Below, in pieces: positions 1-10,994 of a stretch of DNA of 64,000 nt; the stretch's first letter is position 1, and each line of letters starts with the position of its first letter. The notes beneath the pieces are model-generated. The model ran no database searches. It saw nothing but the letters and a program-made list of their open reading frames with translations, and was not told the origin of the DNA. Source of the stretch: Ahaetulla prasina (Eukaryota; Chordata; Lepidosauria; Squamata; Colubridae); NCBI RefSeq assembly GCF_028640845.1, contig NC_080546.1, positions 77,184,697 to 77,248,696 on the forward strand, given 5' to 3'. The translations under genes were made by a program, and so were the position numbers.

Positions 1-534
1 TAAATGCTGAGCATACCTTAAGAAATATTGACTAATAGCATTGTTTTACTCTTGTTCTTTAATTATATTGATGATGTATTCACTAATACGTGTAAATGTT
101 TTACAAAATGTAATAATTTTGAATAATCTCCATAATTTCTTAATAATTATCCTCACCATTCTTATTACTTGAAGCCAATGATGTTAGCGTGTAACTTTTG
201 GAACAATAAACATGATTGAAACCTACCATCACTCTTCCACAAATTCCAGGTTATAAATAAATTATTTTAATGACATAGAATAACAAATATCAAATAAATA
301 AAGTACAAAATAAAGAGCTGCTGCTTTGTCACTCATACTCTGATTTTTTTTTTCTACTGGAGCTATCAGGCTTAGAATAGTATGAGTTCCTCTGATAGAT
401 ATAAAGCAAACTACTTTAAAGCAACATATAAGTGTGGGTTCTTTTTATACAAATAGGCCCTGTTTGCATACACATTTTGCTGGATAAAGGGAAAACCAAC
501 TGTTCTGGAGGTTTTGAAACTCTAAGGAACAGAT
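1..534. other. AT-rich non-coding DNA
   Basis: I see no exon, ORF or repeat boundary here that I can support. Confidence 0.5.
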
Positions 535-542
535 CTTAGGTT

Positions 543-922
543 CAGAGGTGGGCTGCTGGGGGTTCGCAGGGGTTCGGGAGAATCTCTAGCTAAGATTCTG
601 TGCAATTTGGAGAACCCCCCAAATCCCACTCCTGATTGGCCCCGCCCCACCCCTCCCAGGAGTCCCCACACGGCCCGTTTTGGATGCTAGTAAGTGCAGG
701 GCGTGCGTGGAGGCTCAGGGAGGGTGAAAAACAGCCCTTCGGAGCCTGGGGAGGTCATTTTCCCTTTCCCGGAGGCTTGAGGAAAGCCTCCGGAGCTCAG
801 GGAGGGCAAAAACAGCCCCCTGCCGTGGTGTAGGAGGCCAACTAGGCCACGCCCATCATGGCCATGTCCACCTAGCAACCAGGCAGAGAACCCCTTGCTA
901 AAATTTTTGAAGCCCACCCCTG
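543..922. mobile_element. hAT-like non-autonomous element
   Basis: Starts cagaggtgg and ends cccacccctg; flanks cttaggtt (535-542) and cttagggt (923-930) are an 8-bp TSD with one mismatch. GC-rich interior. A partial relative lies at 59767-59930. Confidence 0.7.
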
Positions 923-1738
923 CTTAGGGTCCATTTGGAAGGGAAGGTCAAATGACCCAAACTATGTATGTTTATTTCTTTGTTTGTTTCTTACTTTTAC
1001 TGAGGAGCTGAAGGGAGTAAATATAGCATTGATTCCTCAGTTGCTTCACAGCAAAAGCCCCGTTTTTGTAAACTCACTGAAATGGTGGTACTAATGAATT
1101 TATAACATTTATTAGAAACATTTTAATGATTTGAAACTGGCGAACTACTAAACATTTCTTTTTTATTAAAACATCAAGCTACAAGTGAATGTAATAAGGG
1201 AAATATTTTAATGATATTTCTGTTAAATAAGCGACCTGGAATAATTTCATGCATTCAAATCAATATTAGTATATCTCTCTGACTATGCCTTCAATGTTCA
1301 TATATTATTACAAGACGGTAATAAAATATCCTTTTCATGTCTGCAACAATATATATATATAAAATATAGGTATTCATATAAAATTCAAATTTCTTTTGGT
1401 GCATTCAGTTTTCAGCCATTATAGCAACTGCAGGGATCATAAGGTCATGGCCCAGAAGCATTCGGGTATCAACGATATGGCTAATTGCATAATTCTGCTC
1501 CAGGGTCATTGAATATTAAGTTTCTAAAAAAAAACTTAATGAAAATAAGAATCCAATTCAGGTAAGCAGGCAGGGAGCAGTGTGGTTTCGTTTTCCAATC
1601 CTAATCACCACCGGAATTCCCACGTTAGAAATGTGAGAATTCTGTAGATTTACATTTGTAAATATGTAGATTTGTAGGAACAAATGTAACATTTAGAAAT
1701 ATTAGTTGCTTTTGTAGGTAGTATCTTCTAGTCTGAAT
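923..1738. other. AT-rich non-coding DNA
   Basis: Nothing recognisable except simple AT runs. Confidence 0.45.
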
Positions 1739-1746
1739 GTTTTACC

Positions 1747-2134
1747 CAGAGGTGGTATTCAGCAGGTTTTGACCAGTTCTGGAGAACCGGTAGCGGAAAT
1801 TTTGAGTAGTTTGGAGAACCGGTAAATACCACCTCTGACTGGCTCCACCCCCATTTATTTTCTGCCTCCCAAGTCCCAGCTGATTGGGAGGAAATGGGGA
1901 TTTTGCAGTAATCTTCCCTTTGTGGGGAGGGAATGGAGATTTTGCAGTAACCTTCCCTTGGAGTGGGGAGGGAATGGAGATTTTGCAGTAACCTTCCCTT
2001 GGAGTAGGGAGGGAATGGAGATTTTACAGTATCCTTCCCCTGCCATGCCAACTAAACCACACCCACCAAGCCATGCCACATCCACCACGCCACACCCAAA
2101 GAACCGGTAGTAAAAAATTTGAATCCCACCGCTG
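1747..2134. mobile_element. hAT-like element, exact-repeat type (gattttgcagt interior)
   Basis: Starts cagaggtggtattcag, ends cccaccgctg; flanks gttttacc and gttacacc agree at 6 of 8 bases. The interior has several copies of a unit of about 40 bp containing ggaatggagattttgcagt. Confidence 0.65.
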
Positions 2135-2142
2135 GTTACACC

Positions 2143-2794
2143 CATTATGAGCTGAAATGAAAAGAATTACTTTTTCAGTATTCATTCTACATAAAATAAC
2201 TACTGTTGTTATTCACCTTTTATATTTTAAGAATAAATGTATTAGAAGTATTTCGAGGGGGAAAATGGAGCCTAATTTTAGCCACACAGAATTGTATAAA
2301 ACTTGATCATGAACTTAAATGTCTGTTCCATTAGGAAAAAAGTGGCATTCCAGGACAAAAGAAGTATTCAAAAGAGGTGTCAAGCTTCTTGGGGTTTTTT
2401 TTTCAGTATATCCAAATAATACAAAGTATATATTACTATTTGTGAAAATTTCATTTTTCTCAAGCATTATAACTCCCAAATTATTCAGATTAAGGAACCT
2501 TAAGGCCTATTGAGAAAACTATTCTTTGCTAACTCTATTTACTGGAAATGGAAGAGCTTTTGTGCTAAAATAGTTCATCTAGCAAATTCCTAATATGTGC
2601 ACATTTATGTGGAATTGGTTTATGCTCCCCATATTGCTGGCTGATAGCAGCTATAAAATTATTCTGGCAGCAAAGCCCATTGTGTTCATAAAGCATGCAG
2701 GCTGTTTAAATTCCATCAGATTATATAAAGGGCATTGGGAGTTCATAACACATCAACTTTTAACACTAGCTATCTCTATGAAAAGTATGATCTG
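2143..2794. other. AT-rich non-coding DNA
   Basis: No supported feature. The small ORFs here have no family character. Confidence 0.4.
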
Positions 2795-4280
2795 TTGTTG
2801 AGAGTGTGGTGGCATATCAGCTTCCTCAATACCTGGAGGAAACTGTCTATCTGGACCCGTTCCAGTCCGGTTTCAGACCCGGATACAGCACCGAGACAGC
2901 TTTGGTTGCGTTGGTGGATGACCTCTGGAGGGCCCGGGACAGGGGATGTTCCTCTGTCCTGGTTCTGTTAGATCTCTCGGCGGCTTTTGATACCATCGAC
3001 CATGGTATCCTGCTGCGGCGGTTGGAGGGATTGGGGGTGGGAGGCACCGTTTATCGGTGGTTCTCCTCCTATCTCTCTGACCATTCGCAGACAGTGTTGG
3101 CAGGAGGGCAGAGATCAACCCCAAGGCGCCTCACTTGTGGGGTGCCTCAGGGGTCTGTTCTCTCGCCTCTCCTGTTCAACATCTATATGAAGCCGCTGGG
3201 TGAGGTTATCCGTGGTTTTGGGGTGGATTATCATCTGTACGCTGATGATACTCAGCTGTACATTTCCACCCCGAACCACCCCAACGAAGCCGTCGAGGTG
3301 ATGGGCCGGTGTCTTGAGGCCGTGCGGGTCTGGATGGGGAGGAACAGGCTCAACCCTTCCAAGACAGAGTGGCTTTGGGTTCTGGCGTCCCGGTACAGTC
3401 AGCTTACACCATCACTGACTGTTGGGGGGAAAGTACTGACCCCCAGGGGAGAAGTGCGCAACTTAGGCGTTCTCCTGGACGATCGGCTGTCCTTAGAGGA
3501 ACATTTGACAGCCGTCGCCAGGAGAGCATTTTATCAGGTCCACCTGATCCGCCAGTTGCGCCCCTTTCTTGACCGGGATGCCTTACGCACGGTCACTCAT
3601 GCCCTCGTCACTTCCCGTCTAGACTATTGCAATGCTCTCTACATGGGGCTCCCCTTGAAGAGCACCAGGAGGCTCCAGCTAGTCCAGAATGCGGCCACGC
3701 GGGTGATAGAGGGAGCACCACGTTGCTCCCACATAACACCTATCCTGCGCGGCCTGCACTGGCTGCCGGTGGCCTTCCGGGTGCAATTCAAGGTTTTGGT
3801 TACCACCTTTAAAGTGCTCCATGGCTTAGGACCGAGATATCTACGAGACCGCCTTCTGCCGCCGATTGCCTCCCAACGACCTGTGCGCTCCCACAAAGCG
3901 GGCCTCCTCAGGGTGCCGTCGATCAAACAATGTAGGTTGGCGACCCCCAGGGGGAGGGCCTTCTCTGTGGCAGCACTGGCCCTGTGGAACAAGCTTCCTC
4001 CGGGGTTACGACAACTCCCCGACCTCCGGGCCTTCAAATGTGAACTGAAGACTTTACTATTCCATCAAGCGGGACTAGCCTAAGAAATATTTTAGTGAAA
4101 TTTTAAAGGGGTTTTAAATCGGTTTTACCATTTTAGTGATTCGGCCATCTAATATTTGGTTTTAATTGTTTTTATATTGTTATTTATTATATTGTTGTAT
4201 TTTAAACATGGCTGTGAACCGCCCTGAGTCCTGCGGGAGATGGTGCGGTATAGAAGTTTAATTAATAAATAATAATAAAT
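2795..4280 (+). mobile_element. L2-clade LINE, 5'-truncated, 3' end
   Basis: Carries ORF2 C-terminal half, a 3' UTR with gaaccgccctgagtcc, and a taataataaat tail typical of L2-like 3' ends. The 5' end is cut inside the RT domain. Confidence 0.88.
2806..4083 (+). pseudogene. L2-clade ORF2 reverse transcriptase, partial but uninterrupted
   Basis: A 425-codon open frame with no stop or frameshift. RT blocks in order: DPFQSGFRPGYSTETAL, LDLSAAFDTIDH, GVPQGSVLSPLLFNIY, YADDTQLY (the catalytic Y-A-D-D), then LGVLLDDRLS and the C-terminal RLQLVQNAATRVI, WNKLPPGLRQLPDLRAFK and LFHQAGLA. The endonuclease domain and the first RT motifs are missing. Such an open frame suggests a fairly young insertion, although this fragment cannot move by itself. 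Confidence 0.9.
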
Positions 4281-4289
4281 AATCTACCT

Positions 4290-4780
4290 ATGGTAGACCT
4301 GACAAAGCAATCAATGCCAGGGGACATATTAATTCACAAAGTGGGAAAAAAAGAAGAGCTTTCCCATTATTGATGCTGTTTAAGGAGTGGGCATGTTAAA
4401 AAAAATGTAGGTTTGTTCCACCCTTGATGAAAATTTTCACCTAGATTACCATAGATGTATATTACAGACCACCTTATCCAAACAGAGGAAATTGATCGAT
4501 TTTTTTGCCAATCAGTTAACTAAGGTGTGCAGGAAACTCACTGTCAGATTGGCCATAACTAAAACCTCTAAATAGAAACAATCCTTGGCTCCATTTCTTG
4601 AGAAAGGTATAGTTTTATTAGAGGTCAAGTGTATTGCAGTTTTGCATAGCCAGAACTGAGAATTTTGCACCCAAATGCCTAAATTCTACTTTTCCCTCCC
4701 TCAACGGTCCTTTGCTGCCCACCCTACTGTAACCAATTAAGTCCATGAAATATGTTTTCATAAGGATCAAGCCACATACA
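4290..4780. other. non-coding DNA
   Basis: No supported feature. Confidence 0.4.
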
Positions 4781-4799
4781 GCTTGGTATGTGGGTGTGT

Positions 4800-4925
4800 T
4801 CTATATATAGAGATATGTATATATATATATTTATATGTGTGTGTGTGTGTTATAGATATAGATATAGATATAGATATAGATATAGATATAGATATAGATA
4901 TAGATATAGATATAGATATAGATAT
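4800..4925. repeat. compound microsatellite, TATA/TG then (GATATA)n
   Basis: Short TA and GT runs lead into about a dozen copies of tatagata-type hexamer ending at gatatggatc. Confidence 0.95.
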
Positions 4926-5165
4926 GGATCAAACCGGATCGCGCGATCGAGTAGCAATCATAGCCGGTAGTTCGGCAATCTAGTAGCGATGGCAGAGCAA
5001 AGTCCACCTGCCCAGGTGTCATTACTTCCTGGTTACCTTCTGCGCATGCACAAGAGGATTTGCGCATGTGCAGGTTTTGCGCATGCGCAGAAGGTCTACA
5101 CGCACATGTGATGCGCGCGCTCTTCCAAACCGGTAAGGAAGGTAAGTAGATTTCACTCCTGAGAT
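4926..5165. repeat. GC-rich repeat fragment
   Basis: Contains repeated gcgcatgcgcag/gcgcatgtgcag strings and accggtaa, as in the hAT-like elements elsewhere in the window, but no clear ends. Lies between two microsatellites. Confidence 0.35.
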
Positions 5166-5223
5166 GATAGATAGATAGATAGATAGATAGATATAATAGA
5201 ATATATATAATAGATAGATAGAT

Positions 5224-5295
<72 letters not shown>
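5166..5295. repeat. (GATA)n microsatellite, two blocks
   Basis: Two GATA blocks separated by a short AT-rich gap; the second has about 17 units. GATA arrays are abundant in snakes (Bkm-type). Confidence 0.97.
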
Positions 5296-5833
5296 CTTAA
5301 TTTTGGGATATCTGAGTAATGAACACTACCTACTATGCTTTACTTTGGACATGACACTTGACAATTTATTTCATATCTTATTACTTCAAGAAATGCTGGT
5401 AGAAATGCTGACTACCATTGTGATATTTCTTTCTTTTCAAGTAATTTTGACATCATTCTGCCAGTTATCTGGATCCATTGCTAGAATTCTGTGTCTTAAG
5501 CATTTGTCCTCTGCTCTTATTTCTTTCTTTCCAATTCTAGTACATAAGGAACTTAAGAGTGTGAATCTTTTGCACAGCGGAACAGTTGCCATAATAATTT
5601 TGTTACATTTATTAGAAATGACAGAAATTATATGGGTCGTTGTGTATTTTGTTGTTCCAGCAATGCTAAAAGTAGTTATCTGTTGATGTGAAAGAACATG
5701 TCTAAGGAAGTGACCAGCCTGAAAGCATTGAGGATAATGTCTAGTTTAAGAAATTTACATCCAGAGGCTATCTAGAATCTGTGAAAGCATACTTATGCAT
5801 CATTTTTTTAAAAAAATATTCCTTTGCTTATGG

Positions 5834-6328
5834 CCACGATGGTGAACCTGTGGCAGACTTGTCACAGGTGGCACGCAGAGCCCTCTCTGCAGGCACGCCA
5901 GCAATCACCCCAGCTCAGCTCCACTATGCATGCATGCGAGCTGGTCTTTGGGTCTCTGCTGCGCATGCACAAGATGCTGTGCCTCATTTTTGGCCTGGAA
6001 AACCACCAATCTGGAAGCCAAAACAGGGCACGGGGATGCTGCACAAGCCCCCCCTGTGCCCTTTTTGGGCCTGGAAAGCCTCCTACACCAACTTGGAAGC
6101 CAAAATGGGGGGCGGAGGTTGGGGTCACATGTGTGGGGAGCTGGGGTGCATGTGCAGGGAACGCATGCATGCGTGAGTCCGGGGGCCATAAACAGGGAAC
6201 ACATGCGCGGGGCTGGAACGCATGTGTGGCTGGGCACAAGCATTGCATTTTGGGGGTTCAGGCACACACACATTCTTTCGCGAGCATATGATTTGGGCAC
6301 TCGTCACCAAAAAGTTTAACCATCACTG
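5834..6328. mobile_element. hAT-like element, GGCGAACCT family
   Basis: Starts ccacgatggtgaacct and ends gtttaaccatcactg; flanks gcttatgg (5826-5833) and gtttatgg (6329-6336) form an 8-bp TSD with one mismatch and TA at its centre. The several ORFs of about 130 codons in this GC-rich element are not genes. Confidence 0.75.
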
Positions 6329-6390
6329 GTTTATGGCTTCTGAGGGAGATGTTTAATATGGATTACTTGTGCAGCAAATATTTTAAATCA

Positions 6391-6843
6391 ACAGGTACAA
6401 CAAGAGGGCCGTGAAAATATTTACAGATCCCTCACATCCAGGACATAAACTGTTTCAACTCCTACCCTCAAAACGACGCTATAGAGCACTGCACACCAGA
6501 ACAACTAGACACAAGAACAGTTTTTCCCCGAATGCCATCACTCTGCTAAACAAATAATTCCATCAACACTGTCAAACTATTTACTGAATCTGCACTACTA
6601 TTAATCTTCTCATCGTTCCCATCACCAATCTCTTTCCACTTATGACTGTATGACTGTAACTTTGTTGCTGGCAATCCTTATGATTTATATTGATATATTG
6701 ACCATCAATTGTGTTGTAAATGTTGTACCTTGATGAACGTATATTTTCTTTTATGTACACTGAGAGCATATGCACCAAGACAAATTCCTTGTGTGTCCAA
6801 TCACACTTGGCCAATAAAAATTCTATTCTATTCTATTCTATAT
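6391..6843 (+). mobile_element. CR1/L3-like LINE 3' end with (TATTC)n tail
   Basis: Decayed ORF2 end, 3' UTR and the terminal ccaatcacacttggccaataaa followed by attctattctattcta. Related copies at 15205-15404 (reverse), 56575-57375 and 62089-62597. Confidence 0.85.
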
Positions 6844-7099
6844 TAAGCAGCTTCCTCAGAATCTATAAGCAAAGGAATATTTTTAAAAGAATGATGCAAA
6901 GTATTTTTTCACAGCATAAAAATCATTTCAGTAAGGTTTCAACTTAATAACAAACATTAAATTATCTGAAAAATGAAATGTGAGATCCAGATAATTAGTA
7001 TTTCCTTTTGTTAAATCTAACTTTTTGAATGCTGTATGTTCATCAAGCATTTGGGTTTACATAATTATATAATATTTCTGACCTACTTAGTTTTTATTA

Positions 7100-7400
7100 T
7101 TTTTATTTATTTATTTATTTATTTATTTTGTCAAACACATACTAAACAGTATATATAAGTATAAGCATGAAATAAACACACAAATTGAATACAACCAAAG
7201 GGAACATTAGGACAGGAACAGTAGGCACGCTGGTGCTCTTATGCACGCCCCTTACAAACCTCTTAGGAATGGGGTGAGGTCAACAGTAGACAGTCTTAGA
7301 TTAAAGTTTTGGGGATTTTGGGATAAGACCACGGAGTCAGGCATTCCAGGAAATTAATAACTCTGTTACTGAAGTCATATTTTCTACAATTTTCTACAGT
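7100..7400 (-). mobile_element. CR1-like LINE 3' end (reverse)
   Basis: Starts with ATTT repeats, then the reverse complement of the 3' UTR containing cttatgcacgcccctta and aggaatggggtgaggtca, as in the copies at 51420-52960. Confidence 0.8.
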
Positions 7401-8464
7401 TCTGTCACTGCCTTCGTTTTAATCCTCAAGAAAGTTTGGATGGAAATTTAAAATGAAGTTAATAATAACCTGTTTTCAATTTCTACTGATGTTGATAAAA
7501 AAAAAAAAAACCTGTTAGATCCCAGTAAATACACAGGTGGTATTTTTTCATGCATGTTTCTATTCTGCTTTGATTTAGATTCCAATGCTTTCTAGCCATA
7601 GTTGGTTTCCCCGGTCTCTACTCAAAATAGGGAGCAGTCATATATAGTTTCTGAACAATAATTTGTTCCTGCAAAACAGTTTACATGCCTTAATCTCAAT
7701 AGTAATTTATCACAGTGACCTAACTGAAGACACGGTAATTCTGTTGCCCTTGGAATCTTTTGCTAAATATTTTTGTGTAGATACTGAAAAAAAAAGTTGT
7801 CATCATTTTTCATACCTGGGTTTTATCTGTAATTTTACAACAGTTGGAAAAAAATACTGCAATGAAAATATTTGAAATGCTTTTCTGTACTGCATATGAA
7901 TGCTAGTAGAATGCATTCCTATATCTGAATACCAGTGGTCCAGACAACAACAGATAAGCAATTTCAGACCAAACGATGCCTACGGAAAACCTTTATTTCA
8001 ACCTTTATCAGTCTAGTGTCCTCTAGATAAACTGGACTTCATCTTGTCAACTACAAAGAAGCAGGATTGAAAACATCTGCAGGGAACCAGATAGGAAAAA
8101 TTATTTTAACCATCCCTGCTTATTTCAGGAAGCTAATTCACAGCTCAGTCATAAGGTTCCAACCAGTGACTCTCAGGTTAGAAATGGCCACTCTTTAAAC
8201 AAATCACAACCATCCAGGGCCCCTAAGAGACCCATTAAGTATTGGTTAATTGGAAAAGGCAGGAAAATGTCTTGGAAAAATATCAACTTTCGTGATACAT
8301 TTAGACTGCCGTGGGCAGGCAACTAGCTCTTTTGGATGACACTCCATTTTTGTCTCATAAATGTTTTTTTGTCTCGGTGAGTTTTCCTCCAAGTCAAACA
8401 GAAAAGTTGAATTAAGTATCTAGAGATTAGAGAGATATTGCTAAACTTAGATGTGACGTCTATA
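7401..8464. other. non-coding DNA
   Basis: AT-rich; I see no exon or repeat I can name. Confidence 0.4.
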
Positions 8465-8775
8465 AGAAGATATTTTAGGATAACAGAATAACAAAGTTTG
8501 AAGGGAACTTGGAGATCTTCTAGTCCAAGCCAGGAAACTGGTTGTCCAATCTTTTCTTAAAAACTTCCAGTGTTGGAGCATTTACAACTTCTGGAGGCAA
8601 GTTGTTCCACTGATTAATTGTTCTAACAGGAAATTTCTCCTTAGTTCTAGATTGTTTCTTTCTTTGATGAGTTTCCACCCATTGCTTTTTGTTCTGCCTT
8701 CATGCATGGAGGATACACATGATATCTTTTCAATCTTATTAGGCATCCGTTCCATACATTTCAAGTTATAAATTA
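8465..8775 (-). mobile_element. CR1 LINE 3' end (reverse)
   Basis: Reads gagatcttctagtcca, gttggagcatttacaacttc, ggcaagttgttccactg: the reverse of the CR1 ORF2 C-terminal segment (LELRRNF in the minus frame). Confidence 0.85.
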
Positions 8776-9525
8776 CTGCAACTGGAATCTTTTAAGAATG
8801 TAATGCTTTTCTGAGTTCTGAATATTAGATTTAAGACTAGATTTTGAAGATGGGTTTATTTGGGACTTAATAATATCCTCTTGGTGTGCATTTTGTTTAA
8901 ATTCACATTGTCATTTAAATATAAGATTATCAAGTACAAATAATTTACAATAATAACTCTAACCCCAATTTATACTGGAGTGCTTTTAACTTCTATAATT
9001 CCAACAGGAATTTAGACACAGGCATACGACCAGGTCTGAATGACCAGTGATGTTCTTGCAAGCCTTGCCAGTAGGAGGTCAGGAAATTTGAATTTGTGTA
9101 CCAATCTGAATCAATCTGGTAAATTACACTTCCTCCTGTCCCTCTTGTCTTCCTTAGGTGGTCTTTTCATTGGTCCTGCATACATATGACTCTCTTATCT
9201 TTGCTTTTGACTTTAATGGATCGTTAGAATTGATAACAAGCTCAGTAAATTGGAGATTTTCCATATATTTTTATCATATCTGCAAACTTCCAAAATTTGG
9301 AAGCGTGACTAAGCTTCTGGGTATTTTCTATAATGCCAATTTGATTTTCTAGATTTCACTCTTCCAATACTAGTAATCTCTGAGCTCCTAGCCAGTGTTT
9401 TTGTCTCTTCTTCCCAAGCACCCACCGCTAATCTGTCTACTTTTTCCAAAAACTTTGAATTCTTCTGCACTATTTCTTCTTTCTAAGCCTATCCCCTATT
9501 GAATGTATATAGAGCATATATGTGT
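8776..9525. other. non-coding DNA
   Basis: No supported feature. Confidence 0.4.
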
Positions 9526-9528
9526 GTA

Positions 9529-9530
9529 TT

Positions 9531-9587
<57 letters not shown>

Positions 9588-9588
9588 C
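9529..9588. repeat. (GATA)n microsatellite
   Basis: About 15 uninterrupted GATA units. Confidence 0.97.
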
Positions 9589-9930
9589 ACGGCTTCGTGC
9601 TTGTGCGAGCATGAAGCCGAAAGCACCAGCCTGAAGATGATGAGTGAGACCTCGTCGAAACGTCGCAAGGATACTCTCAACCTTACACGGGAAGAAACAC
9701 AAATATGCCAAGACCTACATACCTATACCCGTGAAAACCTACAAACACACATACACACACACACACACGTGTGTGTGGGTATTTGCTCGAGAACCACGAA
9801 GCCAAAGACACCAGCCCGAAGATGATAAATGAGACCTCGTAGAAACGTCAGCAAGATACTCTCAACCTTACATGGGAAAAGACCCGAAAATGCCAAGACC
9901 TACATACCTATACCCGTAAAAACCTACGAA
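9589..9930 (+). mobile_element. Penelope-like terminal repeat, partial tandem pair
   Basis: A unit of about 185 bp occurs twice (from about 9600 and about 9790), each with gagacctcgt...aaacgtc, then gatactctcaaccttac and ccaagacctacatacctatacccgt. CA repeats separate them, and GATA arrays flank both sides. Head-to-tail repeats with a GAAACGTC core are typical of Penelope-like elements; the assignment is an inference. Confidence 0.5.
9624..9675 (+). ncRNA. hammerhead-ribozyme-like motif (candidate)
   Basis: CTGAAGA (9631-9637), a 6-bp stem gatgag (9639-9644) with ctcgtc (9651-9656) closing loop tgagac, then GAAAC (9657-9661) and GTC (9662-9664). Flanks ccagc and gcaagg can form a short stem I with an internal loop. 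An unpaired T at 9638 and the very short stem III make activity doubtful. The second repeat has lost core and stem bases. Confidence 0.35.
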
Positions 9931-9934
9931 AAGA

Positions 9935-9935
9935 T

Positions 9936-10001
<66 letters not shown>

Positions 10002-10083
10002 GATATAGATATAGATATTTAGATATAGATATAGATATAGATATAGATATAGATACAGATATAGATGATATGGATATAGATAT

Positions 10084-10114
<31 letters not shown>

Positions 10115-10128
10115 AACACACACACACT
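9935..10128. repeat. compound microsatellite (GATA)n-(GATATA)n-(CA)n
   Basis: About 16 GATA units, then GATATA units, then CA. The long YLYLYL/SIYLSIY frames read from here are artefacts. Confidence 0.97.
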
Positions 10129-10640
10129 GTCGTGTCCCACTCCTCCGCTGACGGCCGGGTCAGGGAAATCCGAATCAGGCGTGCCTCTGAAGCTCTGCCA
10201 AAGTCCTAGCAAAGTCCTCAAGGTAGGCAGGAGACCAGAAAGTGACTTCAGCAAGATATGTTCGACTTTGCCTGACTCAGAGACTGCCAGAAAGCAGATC
10301 CTTTATATAGGCCATGGGGTGTGGCTCCATGACTCAGCACTTATCCAGGCCTGCCCCTCCCTTCCTTCTGTTGCCTCCACCTATCAAGTCTTCTGACGCG
10401 AGGGTCACTCCAATCAGCAGTTGTTGGTAATAAACCTTCCTTAGGCTCACATGCTGTGGAGGAGGGGGAGGGCTCTAGCTGCTCCGTTTGCCTGGGCATG
10501 GAGCCAGGGCTGGGACCGGGAGGTGCCCCTTCCTCTTCAGCCTGTCTGGGCATGGAGACAGGACTGGGGCCGGGAGGTGCCCCCTCCTCTTCAGCCTGTC
10601 TGGGCATGGAGCCAGGACTGGGGCCGGGAGGCATAATTCC
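10129..10640 (-). mobile_element. retroelement fragment with TATA-bearing region (reverse)
   Basis: In reverse: a Pro/Gly/Glu-rich frame with three near-identical repeats (GAPPGPSPGSMPRQAEEE-like), then tgctgagtcatggagccacacccca and tatataaagg. The same order occurs at 21290-21800 forward. It is probably the end of a retroelement ORF plus an LTR or internal promoter; the family is unknown to me. Confidence 0.5.
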
Positions 10641-10711
10641 TCCGTGTTCGGAAGCAGATAAGAAGGCCCCAGCTGTGGTGAGATCAGACGAGACACAACA
10701 CACACACACAT

Positions 10712-10902
10712 AAGGGTAGTACTCACTTACCTTCACTACCAGTTCACAAATGTCAGTGTGCGTGCTCACACGTGACACCTCTGTGCATGCACAATGTGTC
10801 AAAAATGGGACGTGATGACTTCCAGGTGGGTGGACGGAGCTTTCCGCAGATGCTGCTACCGGTTCTCCCGAACCGGATAGAATCGGCTGAAAACCACCAC
10901 TA
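10712..10902. mobile_element. hAT-like element, gcatgcgcag type
   Basis: Ends aagggtagtactcac and aaaccaccacta, with the characteristic ccaggtgggtggacggagc interior; flanks acacacat and atatacat agree at 6 of 8. Confidence 0.6.
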
Positions 10903-10994
10903 ATATACATATATTCAGATAGCTTCTTTAAATCTGTAGGCCCATTATTCCTTTCTATGCAGAGGTTTCTGGGATCAACTTGTACACCCCACAC

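Noticed and set aside
3639..4037. 132-codon minus-strand ORF
   Set aside because: Shadow of the L2 ORF2 on the opposite strand.
4783..5067. ORFs of 60-78 codons with Asp-Ile, Tyr-Arg or Ile-Tyr repeats
   Set aside because: Direct translation of GATATA microsatellite in several frames.
5303..5686. 127-codon hydrophobic ORF after a GATA array
   Set aside because: AT-rich, no family recognised, no splice context or neighbour supporting a gene.
5781..6319. Five overlapping ORFs of about 130 codons on both strands
   Set aside because: GC-rich interior of a hAT-like element with 8-bp TSD; no protein family character.
9489..10254. ORFs with SIYLSIY and VCVCVC repeats
   Set aside because: Translation of GATA and CA arrays.
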